Assembly (NCBI GenBank): GCA_017427645.1
Contig: JAFRSI010000141.1
Coordinates: forward strand, 70,395-111,644
Length of the DNA: 41,250 bases
Source of the DNA: Oscillospiraceae bacterium
GTDB taxonomy: Bacteria; Bacillota; Clostridia; Oscillospirales; Oscillospiraceae
Direction of reading: 5' to 3'
A program made the position numbers and the translations under genes. The notes below the pieces were generated by a model. The model ran no database searches, was not told the DNA's origin, and saw nothing but the letters and a program-made list of their open reading frames with translations. How positions within the stretch are numbered: the stretch's first letter is position 1; every line of letters starts with the position of its first letter. Shown here piece by piece: positions 1-7,773 of the stretch.

Positions 1-93
1 TGCCAGAATCACACTTGCGGCCAGAAGCATTCCGACCACAACCATGATCATCGCGTATAGTATCTTTTTCCCAAGAGTTTTTTTCTTTGTCAT
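1..93 (-). CDS. Membrane-anchored protein, N-terminal fragment cut by the window edge
   Basis: Only the first 31 codons are present. They start at an ATG at 93 that follows a strong ribosome site (GGAGG seven to ten bases upstream). The translation begins MTKKKTLGKKILYAM and continues into a long hydrophobic run, which is a positively charged N-terminus plus a membrane segment or signal anchor. It lies downstream of the BMP-family gene on the same strand, about 240 bases away. The family cannot be identified from this piece; a sensor or chemoreceptor-type protein would fit, but that is a guess. Confidence 0.6.
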   Translation of the reverse strand, partial: MTKKKTLGKKILYAMIMVVVGMLLAASVILA

Positions 94-331
94 GGATTCT
101 TTTCCTCCAGGTATCCGCCCGGTTTGTTTTGCTGTCTTTCTCCTCGCTCAGGATCCCCATTTTCCGATCGGGCGCCTCCTCGGTCTGCTTCTCCGCGCCC
201 AACTCGACGGTCCGCCCGCCCTCCTCCGCCTGGAGCACCGGATATCCGGGGAAGGTGCGGTCCTGCTGGGGCTCAACCTACAGGCCGGCCCGGCACCTAC
301 GGACTTCCCGTCGCGGAACATCCAACTGATT

Positions 332-2272
332 TCAAGACCCGCTCTTTTCGCCGGACGACCGGGCGCTCCGCGGAACGCCCATCAGGTCTACCGTGGCCTT
401 TCCGACCTTCGTCAGCGCTTCATAGGGCGGGATCTCTCCCACCACGGTCTCGGCAAGCCAATCCATCGCGATGATCTGCTCCGGACTGAGCGAATTGTGG
501 GCGCTCACCATCTCACGGCCCCGCTGGTCCCGGAGAACACCCCGGAAGGGATCGCAGAGCCCGCCGCGCACGCTCTTGATCAGGACGCGTGCCAGCCGGC
601 GGATACCCTCCGGCAGCTTATCCGAACAGCTCAAAGAAACGACGCCGTCGCTCATGCCCCAGTAGTAGTTCAGAGCCCTGGCGCTGCCGGCGTATTCCTC
701 CCGGGAGGAGCCGTCCATGATCCTTCGCAGCATCTTCTCATAGTAGACGCCCCACTCCCAGATGGGGGCGGCAAGGACCGTCCTTTCATCTCCCAGCCCT
801 ACCGACAGGCCGAAGCTGCTTCGGCCCTGGTTGTGCAGATTGGCGTGGTCCTGGCAGGAGATCAGGCGGATCCCCTTGTCCGACAGCCGTGCGGCCGCCT
901 CCGCGGCGCTCCCCGTGCCGGACCACTCCAGAAGGACCCGGGAGCGGGGATTCACCATCTCCACCCCGAAGGCAAAGGCATTGATCCCCGCGATCTGGCC
1001 ATAGATGGGATAATCGGCGATATAGCCCACATCGTTGCTGCCGGCCAGGGCTCCGGCGATGGCCCCGATGATGAACTTTGCCTCGTACATCCGGGCATAA
1101 TAGCTGCGCACATAGCGGTGGGCCACGTTCAGCGAGCAGTTCAGGATCGTCACCTCCGGATGACCGGCCGCAGCGCGCAGGCTGGCGGGCAGCAGCCGGG
1201 GGGACGTGGTGAACAGGATGGACGCACCGTCGCGGATCGCCTCCTCGATCAGCGACTCCGGATCGCCGTCTGTGACATTGAAGTAGGCTCGCGTCACAAC
1301 CCGGCCGGAGAGGACCCGTTCAGCATACTGCCGGCCCAGCTCATGGCCGCTGGTCCAGCCGGAGGTCTGGGGCGTCCTGTCATGGAGGAACGCCGCCTGG
1401 TATACCTTGGCGGAGATCGGCAGCACCTTCGTCAGCAGGGACGCCTTCTTCTCCTGTCCCGCCTCAAGCCGGACTTCCACGGGCTCGCTCTGGGCGGACA
1501 GCAGGATCTCCTCCCAGGCCTGGGACACCAGCGTACGCATTTCCCCCCGCGTCCGGCCGCGCAGCTCCTGGTAGCCGAAGACCCTCAGGCAGGCCAGTAG
1601 GGCTTCGCCGGGCGTGACAGAAAGCTTATTGCCGCCCAACTCTCTATAGGCCTCCCGGAAGATGGACAGAACGCTGGAAAAGGCGGCTCGGTCGTCGTCA
1701 GACCATATCTCGTCAGGCCCCTTCCCCATCAGGCGCTGCATCTCCGCACAGCTGCCGAGGCGCGAAAATTCCACGCTGTTGATGCGGCTCAGCCGCTGGA
1801 AATCCAGAAGCTCGTAGTAGAGCTCCGTCTCCTTGTCTCCGGTGCGCTCCGGCAGGATCCGAAGCACCTCCGCAGACGTGACGGGGGAACCGAAGAACTT
1901 CAGCACGCTGACCCGCTTGTTGCCCTCTACCACGTAGTAGCGGTTCATGTATTCCCAGACCTTCACCGAGTTGCGGATCCCCTCTGCCAGATGAGACAGG
2001 CACAGGGCCTGCCATTTGGCGGCGAACTCCGTTCCCACCTCCAGCAGGGGCATAAAGTTGCGGGCAAAGGAGCTGCTCCGGCCGAAGCTCTTGGTTCCGA
2101 TGATCCACTCCGTGGGGATTTGAACCACACCCAGATCCGTCGCCGTCAGCGGCGTGCCGGCGGGCAGGATCTCGTCCAGCACCGGCAAAGTCGCCGAAAT
2201 GCCTTTGGCTGCGCAGGAGCGTACCTCCTTCTGGCCCAGCTTCAACGCCTCCTGATAGTAGAGTTCCGGCAC
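332..2272 (-). CDS. BMP-family substrate-binding-like protein with N-terminal ParB-like domain
   Basis: A protein of about 646 residues. The first ~200 residues contain a ParB-like motif (VEGNKRVSVLKFFG). The C-terminal ~350 residues resemble BMP/PnrA-type periplasmic binding domains (HDRTPQTSGWTSGHELGR, ILFTTSPRLLPASL, GYIADYPIYGQIAGINAFA). No signal peptide or lipobox is visible, so it probably acts in the cytoplasm as a ligand-sensing protein, not as a classic transporter lipoprotein. I prefer the GTG at 2272 because AAAGGGGGG lies eight bases upstream. The in-frame ATG at 2338 has no ribosome site and falls inside the spacer of a good promoter. The ligand is unknown; BMP domains often bind nucleosides. 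Confidence 0.8.
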   Translation of the reverse strand: MPELYYQEALKLGQKEVRSCAAKGISATLPVLDEILPAGTPLTATDLGVVQIPTEWIIGTKSFGRSSSFARNFMPLLEVGTEFAAKWQALCLSHLAEGIRNSVKVWEYMNRYYVVEGNKRVSVLKFFGSPVTSAEVLRILPERTGDKETELYYELLDFQRLSRINSVEFSRLGSCAEMQRLMGKGPDEIWSDDDRAAFSSVLSIFREAYRELGGNKLSVTPGEALLACLRVFGYQELRGRTRGEMRTLVSQAWEEILLSAQSEPVEVRLEAGQEKKASLLTKVLPISAKVYQAAFLHDRTPQTSGWTSGHELGRQYAERVLSGRVVTRAYFNVTDGDPESLIEEAIRDGASILFTTSPRLLPASLRAAAGHPEVTILNCSLNVAHRYVRSYYARMYEAKFIIGAIAGALAGSNDVGYIADYPIYGQIAGINAFAFGVEMVNPRSRVLLEWSGTGSAAEAAARLSDKGIRLISCQDHANLHNQGRSSFGLSVGLGDERTVLAAPIWEWGVYYEKMLRRIMDGSSREEYAGSARALNYYWGMSDGVVSLSCSDKLPEGIRRLARVLIKSVRGGLCDPFRGVLRDQRGREMVSAHNSLSPEQIIAMDWLAETVVGEIPPYEALTKVGKATVDLMGVPRSARSSGEKSGS

Positions 2273-2328
2273 GATCCGCACCCCCCTTTCCCATCGGCCC
2301 GCATCATGCAGTCCGACCCTTTTTTCCG

Positions 2329-2357
2329 AGAATATCATGCCCGAACACCGCTGTCAA
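2329..2357 (-). promoter_or_regulatory. Promoter of the BMP-family gene
   Basis: On the minus strand, TTGACA (2352-2357) is followed after 17 bases by TATTCT (2329-2334). Transcription would start near 2322, downstream of the ATG at 2338. This supports the GTG start at 2272. Confidence 0.6.
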
Positions 2358-2399
2358 TGATATGACGCAATCCGGCCCGTCTGTAGTTTACATAATGCT

Positions 2400-2545
2400 A
2401 AAGCCGCGGCGCTGTCGCAGATGCGCGGGGCCGCGGTGCAGCGATGATATGGAGAGGCGTGGTATTTCCCCTCCGGGACGCCGCCCGGAGGGAGCCTCGT
2501 TTGCCGTCGCCCCGGCTGGATAACGGCCACGATAAGGGTAAAAGC
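2400..2545 (+). pseudogene. Possible remnant of a related integrase 3' end
   Basis: The stretch 2421-2447 translates as QMRGAAVQR before a stop, resembling the end of tyrosine recombinases (the intact one here ends DQMKRDSAARMEAF). It is followed by a region (about 2531-2580) that matches, imperfectly, the bases just after the intact integrase stop at 30836. These include a TAAGGG(T/A)AAAA element and an identical block leading into the terminator hairpin. This suggests a decayed right end of an older element at the same site. The similarity is short, so this is an inference. Confidence 0.35.
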
Positions 2546-2573
2546 AAGGGAAACCCCTCAAAACAGGGCATAA

Positions 2574-2606
2574 AAAACCCTGCAGCCGTTGCAGCTGCAG
2601 GGTTTT
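2574..2606 (-). terminator. tRNA-type terminator hairpin, left copy
   Basis: On the minus strand a nine-base stem (CCCTGCAGC/GCTGCAGGG, seven-base loop) is flanked by AAAA and TTTT, the form of an intrinsic terminator. It is a near copy of the hairpin behind tRNA-Cys at 30878-30910, with paired changes that keep the stem. No tRNA precedes it now; only the orphan tRNA 3' end is next to it. Confidence 0.7.
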
Positions 2607-2632
2607 GTCTGGAGGTGACACCCGGATTTGAA
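2598..2632. repeat. Left attachment site (orphan tRNA-Cys 3' end), 35-bp core
   Basis: All 35 bases are identical to 30902-30936. The core includes half of the terminator stem and the last 19 bases of tRNA-Cys with its CCA. Identity stops abruptly on both sides (GTGAGG follows here, CCGGGG in the tRNA). This is the usual duplication left by a tyrosine recombinase integrating into a tRNA 3' end. Confidence 0.85.
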
Positions 2633-2747
2633 GTGAGGCCTCTTGTATTATTTCATTGGGTTATACCACATTTTATGTCGTTCTGTATAAATATTGCAAC
2701 TATTTATACCATATTATCCCGTGCTGTTTTAGTCTGTGTCAAGCTGG

Positions 2748-2770
2748 TAAGGGTAAATATAAGGGTAAAT
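2748..2770 (+). repeat. Candidate integrase arm-type sites, left end
   Basis: TAAGGGTAAAT occurs at 2748-2758 and again at 2760-2770, a 12-base period. Related elements (TAAGGGAAAAC and TAACGGGAAAAC) lie at 30836-30858 beside the right attachment site. Repeats on both sides of the core are what arm-binding sites of a tyrosine integrase look like. The assignment is by position and sequence only. Confidence 0.45.
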
Positions 2771-2835
2771 CTTGTGCGCCGCACAGCTGGAATCAACTCC
2801 CTTGGAAGCAATCATAGGCAATGCAGATTATAGCC

Positions 2836-2855
2836 AAAAAGCACTTATGCTTTTT
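2836..2855 (-). terminator. Probable terminator of the minus-strand cargo operon
   Basis: AAAAAGCA-CTTA-TGCTTTTT forms a short stem with a T run on either strand. It lies about 130 bases past the stop of the cysteine desulfidase-like gene, the last gene of the long minus-strand run. Confidence 0.45.
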
Positions 2856-2985
2856 AACAAGCGAACATTCAAGCCGGTCCATTGCCCCGAGTCCCTTATC
2901 TCGCATCGGATTCGAGGCATGCGTATTTCAATGTGTCGCAAAGTAGTGGGCGGAATTTTTACCATATAACAGGTGTGCGAGTGAT

Positions 2986-4260
2986 TTAGTTCTCCATCAT
3001 CAAAGCGATAATCTCCTTATCCGTCTGCTCCATGCCGAAGCGGGCCAGCTTGCCCACCGTGGCGATGGTATTCTCCACGCCCTTCTTCACGATACCGTCT
3101 CCGCCGTAGAACTGGTTTCCTTCCCGATACATGCTGAGGGACAGCAGTCCCGCATCCACGGCGGATGCGATCTTGGCCGCGCAGCTTGCCTTGGCTCCAT
3201 CACATACGATGCCGGATGTAACAGCAACAGCGTTGACGATCACATGGGCGATCTGGTGGAAGCGCCCGCCCTGAAGCCAGGCAATTCCCGCAGCGGCACC
3301 ACAGCCGGCGCTCACTGCCCCGCAATAGGCCGACAGACGGCCGATGCCGGTTTTCAAATGTGTGGTCACCAGGTTCGACACCGTGAGTGCACGCAGTAGT
3401 TCCTCTTCGCTTGCTCCCGTCTCCCGGGCGTAGACGATCACAGGGACGCTGGTGGTGATGCCTTGGTTGCCGCTGCCGGAGTTGATGACCACCGGCAGCT
3501 CACATCCGTTCATGCGGGCGTCGCTGGCAGCGGCGGCATAGGCACGCAGCTTGAAGTCCAGGCTGTCCTCATGCCCATGCAGCAGGGTCTTGCCGATGTT
3601 GGCGCCGTAGTTGTGACGGAGTCCCTCCTCCGCGATGGCCATGTTGTATGCGATCTGGCGCTCCAGTGTCGGGCGCACGTCTGACAGTTCCACGCTCTCG
3701 GCAAAGTCCACGATGCCCTCTACACTCATAAAGCTCCGGTCGGTGAGTCCATCCTCTGCCTGAACGATCTCCCTCTCCAGCAGGGTCTCTGCGTTGCGGC
3801 GGATGAGGACGATATTGGTGTGGTAGTCCACGATCCGCACAACGGCACTGTTATCCCCGGTAAAGGCGGTAATCTGAATGTCAAAGATGTGGACCGTATC
3901 TACGTGGCGTACCTGGATCTCCGTGCTTTTCAGATACTCCGCCATGGCGACGATCTCCGACTCCGTTACCTGGGACAGAACCTCCAACTCCGCCTCTGCG
4001 TTTCCTGCAACAGCTCCGGCTGCAGCAGCAGCCGGGATTCCCCGCAGTCCGCCGGTATGCGGCACGACCACGCTTTTTACGTTTTTAATGATGTTGCCAC
4101 TGACCTCTACAAGCAGTCTCTCGGGCAGCACACCCAAGACGCTGCGGGCTTTCGCGGCAGCGTAAGCAATGGCGATGGGCTCCGTGCATCCCATCGCGGG
4201 CCGCAGTTCCTCCTTCAGAATCTGCACATACTGTGCGTAATGGATATCGCTATATTCCAA
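2986..4260 (-). CDS. cyuA: L-cysteine desulfidase-like protein (UPF0597/CyuA family)
   Basis: A protein of 424 residues matching the UPF0597/YhaM (CyuA) family. Characterised members break L-cysteine into pyruvate, ammonia and sulfide using an iron-sulfur cluster. Visible family features are RPAMGCTEPIAIAYAAAKA near the N-terminus, the NSGSGNQGITTSVPV loop, and Cys-bearing stretches SAYCGAVSAGCGAAAGIAW and SGIVCDGAKASCAAK. I choose the TTG at 4260: GGGAGGGG sits seven bases upstream, and the family begins just before the YAQYVQILKEEL helix. It lies 41 bases after the M16 peptidase stop and is probably the last gene of the operon. Activity on cysteine versus another substrate is inferred from family only. 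Confidence 0.8.
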   Translation of the reverse strand: MEYSDIHYAQYVQILKEELRPAMGCTEPIAIAYAAAKARSVLGVLPERLLVEVSGNIIKNVKSVVVPHTGGLRGIPAAAAAGAVAGNAEAELEVLSQVTESEIVAMAEYLKSTEIQVRHVDTVHIFDIQITAFTGDNSAVVRIVDYHTNIVLIRRNAETLLEREIVQAEDGLTDRSFMSVEGIVDFAESVELSDVRPTLERQIAYNMAIAEEGLRHNYGANIGKTLLHGHEDSLDFKLRAYAAAASDARMNGCELPVVINSGSGNQGITTSVPVIVYARETGASEEELLRALTVSNLVTTHLKTGIGRLSAYCGAVSAGCGAAAGIAWLQGGRFHQIAHVIVNAVAVTSGIVCDGAKASCAAKIASAVDAGLLSLSMYREGNQFYGGDGIVKKGVENTIATVGKLARFGMEQTDKEIIALMMEN

Positions 4261-4301
4261 GTAGACCCCTCCCGATTCGGTTCTCTCATGTTCGTCTTTT
4301 G

Positions 4302-7184
4302 TTATACCTCTGCCGGGACTCCATTCTTGCTGCCCACTACGCAAACTGCGCCGGATACAGCAAACTCCCGCAGTGCCGGGATCAATGCCCGGAAATCATC
4401 CAAAGAAGTGTGCAGGATCTCGTGCCGGATTCGGCAGAGGTCGACGTAGCTTGTCCCCTTCAGGTACCGCAGCGCAGCCATTTGGCAGATCTCACCGGGG
4501 CCGACCAGCGGGTCTGTCTGGCCCAGACTGCCGATGATAAAGCCATCCAGCGGCATGTTGGAGCTACAAAGGCCCTCCAGAGCCAGCGGGATCTGTTTGA
4601 AGGCCGCGATCGTTCCCTCGGGGTTGGGATCCCGGTAGGAATAGCAGGCCAGATTGCCGCTTTGCCCAACGGAGAGGCCGGCACCGTAGGCACCGCCCTG
4701 GACGCGGACGGCATTCCACAGATATCCGTAGGACATCACGGTGCCAAGTACCACCGCTGCTCCGCTGTAACGGTCTCCCAGCGCATAGAGATTGTGGGCC
4801 ATGCCGCAGTAATTCACGCCGGCAGGGATCTCCACGAGGCTCTGCTTCTCGCCGCTGCAGCAGCGTTCCAGTTCGGTAATCTCTGCGCCAGGCTCAAGAC
4901 TGTCCAGAAGATCCTGCAGCACCTCGTCTGCTAGGCGTCCGCCCAGGCTGAGGGTCAGGCGGCTTCTGCAGAAGATCCTGTTGTGCAGGTCGGCCAGCCG
5001 ATCCATCAGCTTTTGCCCCTCTGCGTCAAAGCTGCCCTCCAGCGCAGAGAACCATTTCACCATGCTCTCGCCGAACAGTGCCTCGTTGAGTGTGCCGTTG
5101 ACGCTGAAGGGCGCCAGGGCCTTTGTGACGGCATACCTGTTGCCGTTTACGACGAGGGACTGCTTGTTTGCATAATCGTTCTGCAGGAGAATCTCGCGGA
5201 GCTTGTCGGTCTCCGAATAGCGGCTGCCATTCAGCAGCTCCCGCACCAGACCAAGAGCCTGTTGCGCGTTTTCCTCCAGCAGGCTGAAGGTCAGGTGGAG
5301 ATAGGGCGTGCAGCTGTCAATGGCTCCGTCCCGAGAGACCAGCTCGAGCTTGCCGTAGAAGCCGCCCAGCCAGGTTTTGATCTCGTTCTGGAGCTCCCGC
5401 GCTGTGTAATGCACGGTGGAAAGCTCGCCGAGCGCATCTATCAGAACACTTGCAAGACGGAGCTCTTCGGTGGAGAAGTCCGCCAGGGAGAAGAAGAGAT
5501 CCAGATAGACAATGCCGTGAGTGTCGGTGTGGACCCGAAGCAGCTCACAACCGGAAACGGTTTCCAGCTCGGTTTTCAGTTCCGGCACAGTCTCCGGAAT
5601 ATCGGAGAGCTGCAGCCTGGGCAGACACATCATGGCCTCCGGGGAGTCGGGGGTCTGCTGCCATGCGCGCAGATGTGCGAAATCATCGTAAGCCTTCTGC
5701 CGCTGTTCATGGTCCCAAGAATCGAAAATAGCCTGTAGCCGCGCCGCTTCCTCGCCTGCGTCCTGGGCTCCCTGCTCCACGGAGGGAATCAGCTCCAGGC
5801 GGCACATGGTCTCGGGCTCTGCCAGCAGCTCCTGCAGAAGCTCAGTGAAGTAGCCGTCCTTCAGCTTCCTGCGCAGGGAGGCAAAGATATTCTCCGTGTC
5901 CCAGTGAGCCGTGGGGTCGCCGCCATACATCCAGGCATCCAGCGCCTTCATGCACAGGTTCAGACCGTAGGGCTCGCTCACCTCTCTGCACCGGAAGGCC
6001 ATGCGCTCCAGACTGGCCGCCAGCGTCTTCTGATCCAGCCCATTTTCGATCAGTCGCCCGACAGTCGTGCGCAGGGTCTCGGAGATTGCGTCAAACTGTT
6101 CCCGCCGGGTATTGCTGGCATGCAGCACCAGGTAGGGCTGATACGTGCCGGCATTCAGCTGCAGGGAGAGGTCCTGGGCAAGCCCCGCCTCCAGGATCCC
6201 CCGGGTCAGGGGCGCTTCGTTGGAGCCTGTCAGAACGTCGCAGAGCACATAAATGGCGTAGATCTTCTCGTAATCGTCAAAATCGCAGGCGATTTTGGAC
6301 AGGACCAGATGGGCATTTTCCTCCTCACCGGGTGCAGCCTGGTAGCAGGCGCGCGTGCGCTGCGTTACGGGCGTCTGGTGAGCGATGGCAAAGTCCTTTT
6401 CCTGTTCGCTGTACCCGGAAAGATACTCCGCATCAATATATTTCAGCAGCGGTTCGATCTCCATGTCGCCGTCCAAAAAGAAGCGGGCGTTGGATGGGTG
6501 ATAGAAGCGGCGGTGGGCGGCGAGGAAGTCCTCGTAGCTCAGCTCCGGAATGTGCTTCGGGTCGCCGCCGCTGCAGAAGTGGTAGCAGCTGTCCGGGAAG
6601 AGAAGGCCCTTGGTTTGTTCGTCGATCACGGTATTCACCGAGGAGAAAGCGCCTTTCATCTCGCTGAACACCACACCGTTGAAGCTGGGCTGGCTTTCGG
6701 GGGACTCCAGCTCATAGTGCCAGCCCTCCTGCATGAAGATCTCCGGTCTGTGATAGATGGCGGGGCAAAAGACCGCATCCAGATAGACCTTCACCAGGTT
6801 CCGAAAATCCTGTTCGTTTCGGCTGGAGACGGGATAGACCGTCTTATCCGGGAAGGTCATGGCGTTCAGAAAGGTCTGCATCGAGCTCTGCATCAAGGAG
6901 ACAAAGGGCTCCTTGACCGGGTACTTGTCAGATCCGTTCAATACGCTGTGCTCCAGAATATGAAAAACGCCGGTCGAGTTCTCCGGCAGGGTCTGAAAGG
7001 CAACAGCAAAGGTCTTGTTGTCACAGTCCCGCTTGGAATACAGCAGCTGCGCGCCGGTCTTCTGGTGGCGCAGGGTATAGAGCTCTGCCCCAATGGCTTC
7101 CACGACTTCCTTTTTGACAAGCTGAAATCCCGTAAATACATCCCCGGGATGCAGCGCAGAAAGGGAAAGATTGACGTTTTGCAT
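4302..7184 (-). CDS. M16 insulinase-family zinc metallopeptidase (PreP-like)
   Basis: A protein of 960 residues, the usual length of single-chain presequence-protease-type M16 enzymes. The inverted zinc motif is intact: FHILEHS gives His75, Glu78 and His79. The third ligand is probably Glu175 in VVFSEMKGAF. The family signature KGLLFPDSCYHFCSGGDP follows, and the C-terminal half carries the inactive M16 repeat (YLWNAVRVQGGAYGAG). There is no signal peptide, so it should be cytosolic. Known relatives degrade short unfolded peptides. The start has AGGAGG six bases upstream. It follows the ferredoxin-thioredoxin reductase gene by 59 bases, on the same strand. In this context it may dispose of peptides handled by the neighbouring foldase and exporter; that link is inference. 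Confidence 0.9.
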   Translation of the reverse strand: MQNVNLSLSALHPGDVFTGFQLVKKEVVEAIGAELYTLRHQKTGAQLLYSKRDCDNKTFAVAFQTLPENSTGVFHILEHSVLNGSDKYPVKEPFVSLMQSSMQTFLNAMTFPDKTVYPVSSRNEQDFRNLVKVYLDAVFCPAIYHRPEIFMQEGWHYELESPESQPSFNGVVFSEMKGAFSSVNTVIDEQTKGLLFPDSCYHFCSGGDPKHIPELSYEDFLAAHRRFYHPSNARFFLDGDMEIEPLLKYIDAEYLSGYSEQEKDFAIAHQTPVTQRTRACYQAAPGEEENAHLVLSKIACDFDDYEKIYAIYVLCDVLTGSNEAPLTRGILEAGLAQDLSLQLNAGTYQPYLVLHASNTRREQFDAISETLRTTVGRLIENGLDQKTLAASLERMAFRCREVSEPYGLNLCMKALDAWMYGGDPTAHWDTENIFASLRRKLKDGYFTELLQELLAEPETMCRLELIPSVEQGAQDAGEEAARLQAIFDSWDHEQRQKAYDDFAHLRAWQQTPDSPEAMMCLPRLQLSDIPETVPELKTELETVSGCELLRVHTDTHGIVYLDLFFSLADFSTEELRLASVLIDALGELSTVHYTARELQNEIKTWLGGFYGKLELVSRDGAIDSCTPYLHLTFSLLEENAQQALGLVRELLNGSRYSETDKLREILLQNDYANKQSLVVNGNRYAVTKALAPFSVNGTLNEALFGESMVKWFSALEGSFDAEGQKLMDRLADLHNRIFCRSRLTLSLGGRLADEVLQDLLDSLEPGAEITELERCCSGEKQSLVEIPAGVNYCGMAHNLYALGDRYSGAAVVLGTVMSYGYLWNAVRVQGGAYGAGLSVGQSGNLACYSYRDPNPEGTIAAFKQIPLALEGLCSSNMPLDGFIIGSLGQTDPLVGPGEICQMAALRYLKGTSYVDLCRIRHEILHTSLDDFRALIPALREFAVSGAVCVVGSKNGVPAEV

Positions 7185-7243
7185 GGGTTATCCTCCTAAT
7201 AAAAGGGCCGGCCAGGCAGCCGGCCCCTGATGAATTGCTTTGT

Positions 7244-7444
7244 TTACTTTTCCTTGTAGTAGAGCTTGCAGTGGCAGAAGCCCTCGAAGTCGGGATCGGC
7301 GCACTGCTCTTTGAATTCCTGGCACATGCACTTATTTGCCTCGTCCCGGCCAGTCCGGCAGGGGCAGTAGCCGCCGCTCGCGGCAAGTCCCTCGCGGATT
7401 CTGCGGACAACCGCCGCATCGGGGTTCAGACGTACCTTAGCCAT
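7244..7444 (-). CDS. Ferredoxin-thioredoxin reductase catalytic-chain-like protein
   Basis: A protein of 66 residues with the cysteine pattern of the FTR catalytic chain: CPC at 27-29, CMC at 39-41, Cys48 and CHC at 57-59 in the typical GFCHC context. Such proteins carry a [4Fe-4S] cluster next to a redox disulfide and pass electrons from ferredoxin to thioredoxin. It is shorter than plant-type chains, as many anaerobe versions are. The ATG at 7444 has GGAGG six bases upstream. Its first codons overlap the thioredoxin stop, so the two are translationally coupled. The obvious partner is that thioredoxin. Confidence 0.85.
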   Translation of the reverse strand: MAKVRLNPDAAVVRRIREGLAASGGYCPCRTGRDEANKCMCQEFKEQCADPDFEGFCHCKLYYKEK

Positions 7445-7772
7445 GTTCTTCCTCCTTTCCATAGAGAAGACGGGCGATATTCTGATCGAGACGGTCGCGT
7501 TCCATATAACCGCCCTCTCGGAACACTTCTCTGCCGTTGCGGAAGTAGATCAGCGTGGGCAGTCCGGTGACCTGATGACGCTCAGCGATCTCCGGGTAAT
7601 CGTCGGTGTTTACCTTGATATAGTTGATCAGAGGCAGGTCGTTGCTCTGGGCGTTGTAGAACGGGGCCAGGGCGACACAGCCGCCGCAATGGTAGGCGTG
7701 AAAATCCGCCACGGCAAAGTCGGTATTGATCAGGGCGTCGAAGGTCTTGTTGCTTGCATCAATGGCTGCCAT
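7437..7772 (-). CDS. Thioredoxin-family protein with CGGC active site (module A)
   Basis: A protein of 111 residues with a thioredoxin fold: VADFHAYHCGGCVALAPFY places the redox pair at Cys29 and Cys32, and the cis-proline loop is TGLPTLIYF. The active site is CGGC, not the canonical CGPC. The start at 7772 has GGAGG seven bases upstream and begins one base before the preceding foldase stop ends. The gene overlaps the downstream FTR-like gene, which suggests a dedicated ferredoxin-FTR-thioredoxin electron path. It is cytoplasmic, with no signal peptide. Confidence 0.9.
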   Translation of the reverse strand: MAAIDASNKTFDALINTDFAVADFHAYHCGGCVALAPFYNAQSNDLPLINYIKVNTDDYPEIAERHQVTGLPTLIYFRNGREVFREGGYMERDRLDQNIARLLYGKEEEHG

Positions 7773-7773
7773 G

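Larger units (their letters stand above)
2633..2985. other. Element left end, non-coding
   Basis: No convincing gene is seen here. The stretch is AT-richer than its surroundings. It holds the left attachment arm repeats (2748-2770) and the hairpin that probably terminates the minus-strand cargo operon (2836-2855). Short open frames lack ribosome sites. Confidence 0.5.

Noticed and set aside
44..1600. Long plus-strand open frame opposite the BMP gene
   Set aside because: Antisense shadow in GC-rich DNA; no ribosome site, and the protein is low in complexity with no family match.
2772..2969. Small plus-strand frame at the left end of the element
   Set aside because: Non-ATG start, no ribosome site, and it contains the probable terminator hairpin.
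5904..7199. Long plus-strand frame opposite the M16 peptidase
   Set aside because: The minus strand encodes a complete M16 enzyme with intact zinc motif; this frame is its mirror.
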